DNA of 7,880 bases from an uncultured Acidaminococcus sp. (GTDB taxonomy: Bacteria; Bacillota_C; Negativicutes; Acidaminococcales; Acidaminococcaceae), in contig OMUE01000050.1 of assembly GCA_900314165.1 (NCBI GenBank), positions 1-7,880 on the forward strand, given 5' to 3'. A program made the position numbers and the translations under genes. Below, in pieces: positions 6,072 through 7,880 of the stretch. Positions within the stretch are counted from its first letter, which is position 1. Each line of letters begins with the position of its first letter. The notes beneath the pieces were generated by a model. That model saw nothing but the letters and a program-made list of their open reading frames with translations. It ran no database searches and was not told the origin of the DNA.

Positions 6072-7205
6072 TTAGTACAGAATCTTGTTGGCAATAACCA
6101 TTCTCTGAACCTGGTTGGTGCCTTCGTAGATTTGCAGGATCTTGGCATCGCGCATTTTCTTTTCCATGGGATAATCTTTCATGTACCCATAGCCGCCCAT
6201 GATCTGCAGGGCATCCGTTGCCACTTGCATAGCCACATCGGAAGCATAGCATTTGCTCATAGCAGCTTCTTTGCCGAATTCCATGCCCTGGTCACGCATC
6301 CAGCAAGCCTGGTAAACCAGCAGTTTTGCGGCTTCCACTTTCATAGCCATATCGGCCACCATAGCCTGGACCATCTGGAAGGAGGCGATGGGCTGACCAA
6401 ATTGTCTTCTTTCACGGGCATACTTAGCTGCGATTTCCAGGCAGGATTCTGCCAGGCCTACAGCTACAGCAGCTACGAAGGGACGGGCGGAATCCAGGGT
6501 CTTCATAGCGATTTTAAAGCCTTGGCCTTCCCGACCAACACGCATGGATTCAGGAACTACAACGTCTTCCAGAATCAGTTCGCAGGTGTTGGAAGGACGG
6601 ATACCCATCTTATCTTCTTTACGTCCTACGGAGAAGCCAGGAGTATTCGTAGGAACGATAAAGCAGGTCAGACCGCGGATACCACCGCTCTTACGGGTAT
6701 TGGCAAAAACCAGCACGCTGTCCGCAATGCCGCCGTTGGTAATGAATACCTTGCTGCCGTTCAGGATATAATGATCTCCTTCTTTCACAGCCTTCGTGCT
6801 GACAGCACCGGCATCAGAACCGGCACCCGGTTCCGTCAGAGCAAAAGCAGCCAGTTTTCCTTCGTTCAGCAGGTCACATTGATATTTCTTCTGTTCCTCG
6901 TTGCCGCCGATCAGGATAGGATAAGAAGCCAGAGCGTTTGCTGCAATAGACGTAGCAACACCTGCGCAGCCCTTCCCTAATTCTTCGTAAATCATGGCTA
7001 CAGTAATGCTGTCCAGACCAGGGCCGCCGTATTCTTCCGGCACGATCAGGTTCAACAGGCCCATTTCCCCTGCCTTTTGGAAAATTTCAGGCCGTGCATG
7101 GTTTTCTCTATCCATTTCTTCGGTATAAGGAACGATTTCCTTATCCACGAAGTCTTTCACCATAGCTCTCAGTTCCAATTGCTCTTCTGTAAATGCAAAC
7201 TCCAT
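6072..7205 (-). CDS. Acyl-CoA dehydrogenase (FAD-dependent)
   Basis: This flavoenzyme oxidises acyl-CoA to trans-2-enoyl-CoA, passing electrons to an electron-transfer flavoprotein (ETF). The 377-residue protein is a full-length ACAD. It has a helical N-terminal domain (about 1-115), the FAD/substrate motif FALTEPGAGSD (121-131), NGSKVFITNG (149-158) in the beta domain, and a C-terminal helical domain with ARERRQFGQPI (263-273). QIYEGTNQVQR (358-368) carries a Glu (E361) at the catalytic-base position of short/medium-chain members. By eye, the segments YEELGKGCAGV, IIxGNEEQKK-like and SARPFVAAVAVGLA recall medium-chain ACADs more than butyryl-CoA dehydrogenases. Chain length is therefore uncertain and no gene symbol is given. 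ATG at 7205 follows AGGAGGA with a 5-nt spacer. A thioesterase gene ends 57 bp upstream, and a strong promoter lies at the junction. No etfAB genes are in the window. Confidence 0.95.
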   Translation of the reverse strand: MEFAFTEEQLELRAMVKDFVDKEIVPYTEEMDRENHARPEIFQKAGEMGLLNLIVPEEYGGPGLDSITVAMIYEELGKGCAGVATSIAANALASYPILIGGNEEQKKYQCDLLNEGKLAAFALTEPGAGSDAGAVSTKAVKEGDHYILNGSKVFITNGGIADSVLVFANTRKSGGIRGLTCFIVPTNTPGFSVGRKEDKMGIRPSNTCELILEDVVVPESMRVGREGQGFKIAMKTLDSARPFVAAVAVGLAESCLEIAAKYARERRQFGQPIASFQMVQAMVADMAMKVEAAKLLVYQACWMRDQGMEFGKEAAMSKCYASDVAMQVATDALQIMGGYGYMKDYPMEKKMRDAKILQIYEGTNQVQRMVIANKILY

Positions 7206-7210
7206 AAGGG

Positions 7211-7217
7211 TCCTCCT
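7211..7217 (-). promoter_or_regulatory. Strong Shine-Dalgarno site of the acyl-CoA dehydrogenase gene
   Basis: AGGAGGA on the minus strand lies 5 nt before the ATG at 7203-7205. It is the best ribosome site in the window and fixes the start codon. Confidence 0.85.
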
Positions 7218-7259
7218 GTAATAAGTTTTCAGCTTTCATTCAGGCTCATAAGTATGTTT

Positions 7260-7288
7260 ATTTTACCATTTTTGTGGTATTTCGTCAA
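7260..7288 (-). promoter_or_regulatory. Promoter for the acyl-CoA dehydrogenase gene, embedded in the thioesterase 3' end
   Basis: On the minus strand there is TTGACG (7283-7288), a 17-bp spacer and TAAAAT (7260-7265), with TG one base before the -10 (TGGTAAAAT). Both boxes match consensus at 5/6. The -10 overlaps the thioesterase stop codon (7263-7265). The predicted start is near 7253, leaving a leader of about 48 nt before the dehydrogenase ATG. Confidence 0.75.
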
Positions 7289-7700
7289 AATGGCCGATGA
7301 CGAACATGGTGCCGGTAATATCTGCCATCTTGTTGCCTTCATGATCAAAGATTTCTACCCGGCATACTACCGTAGTGCGCCCTGCATGCTCACAGGTACA
7401 TTTTGCAATGATTTTCTCTTTCGCCGCCGTATTGCTGATAAAATTGATGGACGCGGACAAGGTTACCACTTTGCTCCCTACACTGTACCCTACCACACCC
7501 ATGGCCGTATCAGCCAGGGTAAACAGGGCGCCGCCGTGGACCACGCCATACCGGTTGCCATGAAGCTCTGGATCCACGTCCATGCTCATTTCACAGTAGC
7601 CACATTCTACTTTTTCCAGCTTTACGCGGGCCAACTTCATAAAGTTGTTTTCATCCATCTTCCTGACCATCCAGTCAGGAATCTCTTTTGCCGTCAGCAC
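7263..7700 (-). CDS. PaaI-family hotdog-fold thioesterase
   Basis: This is a hotdog-fold acyl-CoA thioesterase that would hydrolyse an acyl- or aryl-CoA to free acid and CoA in the cytoplasm; the substrate is unknown. The key family segment is GNRYGVVHGGALFTLADTAMG, with the HGG turn and the Asp of LADTAMG at the usual catalytic acidic position (D67 when counted from the longer start). A typical beta-sheet tail follows (TLSASINFISN, then GRTTVVCRVEIFDHEGNKMAD). About 145 residues is normal. The frame is open from a GTG at 7707-7709, but AGGAG (7710-7714) overlaps or touches that codon. The in-frame GTG at 7698-7700 has a proper 8-9 nt spacing, so I place the start there (145 residues; 148 with the upstream GTG). 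An extended -10 promoter lies about 35 bp upstream. The downstream neighbour is an acyl-CoA dehydrogenase, which suggests but does not prove that the substrate is a related acyl-CoA. Confidence 0.9.
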   Translation of the reverse strand: MLTAKEIPDWMVRKMDENNFMKLARVKLEKVECGYCEMSMDVDPELHGNRYGVVHGGALFTLADTAMGVVGYSVGSKVVTLSASINFISNTAAKEKIIAKCTCEHAGRTTVVCRVEIFDHEGNKMADITGTMFVIGHFDEIPQKW

Positions 7701-7709
7701 ACGCTTCAC

Positions 7710-7716
7710 TCCTCAC
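7710..7716 (-). promoter_or_regulatory. Ribosome-binding site that selects the thioesterase start
   Basis: The minus strand reads GAGGAGT directly before TGAAGCGTGTG. The SD core sits against the first GTG (7709) but at ideal distance from the second GTG (7700). This favours the shorter protein. Confidence 0.65.
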
Positions 7717-7734
7717 TTACATACTATATTTAAT

Positions 7735-7743
7735 ATTTTATCA
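7735..7743 (-). promoter_or_regulatory. Extended -10 promoter of the thioesterase gene
   Basis: The minus strand reads TGATAAAAT, a 5/6 -10 with an extended TG. The -35 position 17 bp upstream is CTTTCA, only a weak match. The surrounding AT-rich stretch (7717-7770) fits a promoter region, and the leader would be about 28 nt. Confidence 0.5.
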
Positions 7744-7787
7744 TATATTTCGAATAATGAAAGAAAAACAATTAATCAGTGGTGAAA

Positions 7788-7816
7788 ATACGGAGATCTC
7801 TTTGATCTAACCGTAT
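7788..7816. other. Stem-loop upstream of the thioesterase promoter
   Basis: ATACGG pairs with CCGTAT and AGATC with GATCT, around a TCTTT loop with a 2-base AA bulge. That gives 11 pairs in total. There is no U-run, so it is not a standard terminator. It could be a leader or 3'-UTR structure of the gene that lies right of the window. Confidence 0.4.
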
Positions 7817-7822
7817 AAAGCA

Positions 7823-7850
7823 AAAGGAGCTGTGAAAAAACAACCCCTTT
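7823..7850 (-). terminator. Possible terminator hairpin for an upstream minus-strand gene
   Basis: On the minus strand AAAGGGGTTGT and ACAGCTCCTTT pair over all 11 positions if two G-U wobbles are allowed. The loop is 6 bases and a T-rich tail (TGCTTTAT) follows. In plus-strand RNA the same two positions are A-C mismatches, so the structure favours minus-strand RNA. The gene it would serve is beyond the window. Bases 7851-7880 show no recognisable coding sequence. Confidence 0.35.
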
Positions 7851-7880
7851 AAAAGAAAAGGACTTCCGTTCAAAAAATGA

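Noticed and set aside
5982..6980. 332-codon plus-strand frame antisense to the acyl-CoA dehydrogenase
   Set aside because: It runs through the dehydrogenase terminator hairpin and opposite a clear ACAD gene, with no motif of its own.
7757..7810. 17-codon plus-strand ORF (MKEKQLISGENTEISLI) as a leader peptide
   Set aside because: It has no Shine-Dalgarno site before the ATG, no downstream gene is visible and there is no amino-acid run typical of attenuation. It also overlaps a hairpin.
7822..7852. AAAAGGAG followed by GTG on the plus strand as a gene start
   Set aside because: The GTG frame ends after six codons and the spacing is only two bases. The purines are better explained as one arm of the minus-strand hairpin.
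1..7880. tRNA, rRNA, transposase, phage or defence genes
   Set aside because: All gene-length space is taken by recognisable housekeeping genes. I saw no cloverleaf, rRNA segment, integrase or transposase motifs.

Overview
The window looks like core chromosome of an anaerobic Firmicutes-type bacterium. Every confident gene is a housekeeping or metabolic gene with strong homology motifs. A rubredoxin next to a flavodiiron protein, ATP-type PEP carboxykinase, and an acyl-CoA dehydrogenase with a hotdog thioesterase suggest a fermentative anaerobe. The moderately GC-rich codons, AGGAG-type ribosome sites and tsaE-tsaB-rimI-tsaD order fit Firmicutes. An amino-acid-fermenting Negativicute such as the Acidaminococcaceae is a plausible guess that the sequence alone does not prove.

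Layout. Bases 1-1340 (+ strand) hold the 3' end of a rubredoxin gene followed 12 bp later by a full class A flavodiiron protein, an O2/NO-scavenging pair that ends in a perfect hairpin terminator at 1350-1382. Bases 1384-1571 are non-coding and hold a structured element: 7-bp-period repeats at both ends, arranged as an inverted repeat, around two perfect hairpins. Bases 1572-4176 (- strand) are a tight four-gene operon, tsaE-tsaB-rimI-tsaD, with 7-bp and 37-bp overlaps and a 12-bp gap. It encodes three of the four bacterial t6A tRNA-modification proteins plus the ribosomal N-acetyltransferase RimI. Bases 4177-4308 hold the operon promoter (extended -10), five heptamer repeats and the pckA terminator.

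Bases 4309-5868 (- strand) encode PEP carboxykinase. It has its own near-consensus sigma-70-type promoter (TTGTCA, 17 bp, TATAAT) and possible operator palindromes. Bases 6029-6058 are the terminator of an acyl-CoA dehydrogenase gene (6072-7205, - strand). Upstream of that gene is a PaaI-type hotdog thioesterase (7263-7700, - strand). The dehydrogenase appears to have its own promoter (TTGACG, 17 bp, TAAAAT, with an extended -10 TG) embedded in the last codons of the thioesterase gene. The final 180 bases hold the thioesterase promoter and two hairpins, with no gene that I can support.

Functionally there are four independent units: oxygen/NO detoxification, translation fidelity (t6A and S18 acetylation), the PEP/oxaloacetate node, and acyl-CoA metabolism. 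I do not see a novel defence, mobile or biosynthetic system. The most interesting material is non-coding: the interspersed-repeat candidate at 1391-1547, the related heptad tract at 4231-4265, the gene-embedded promoter at 7260-7288, and the palindromes around the pckA promoter.
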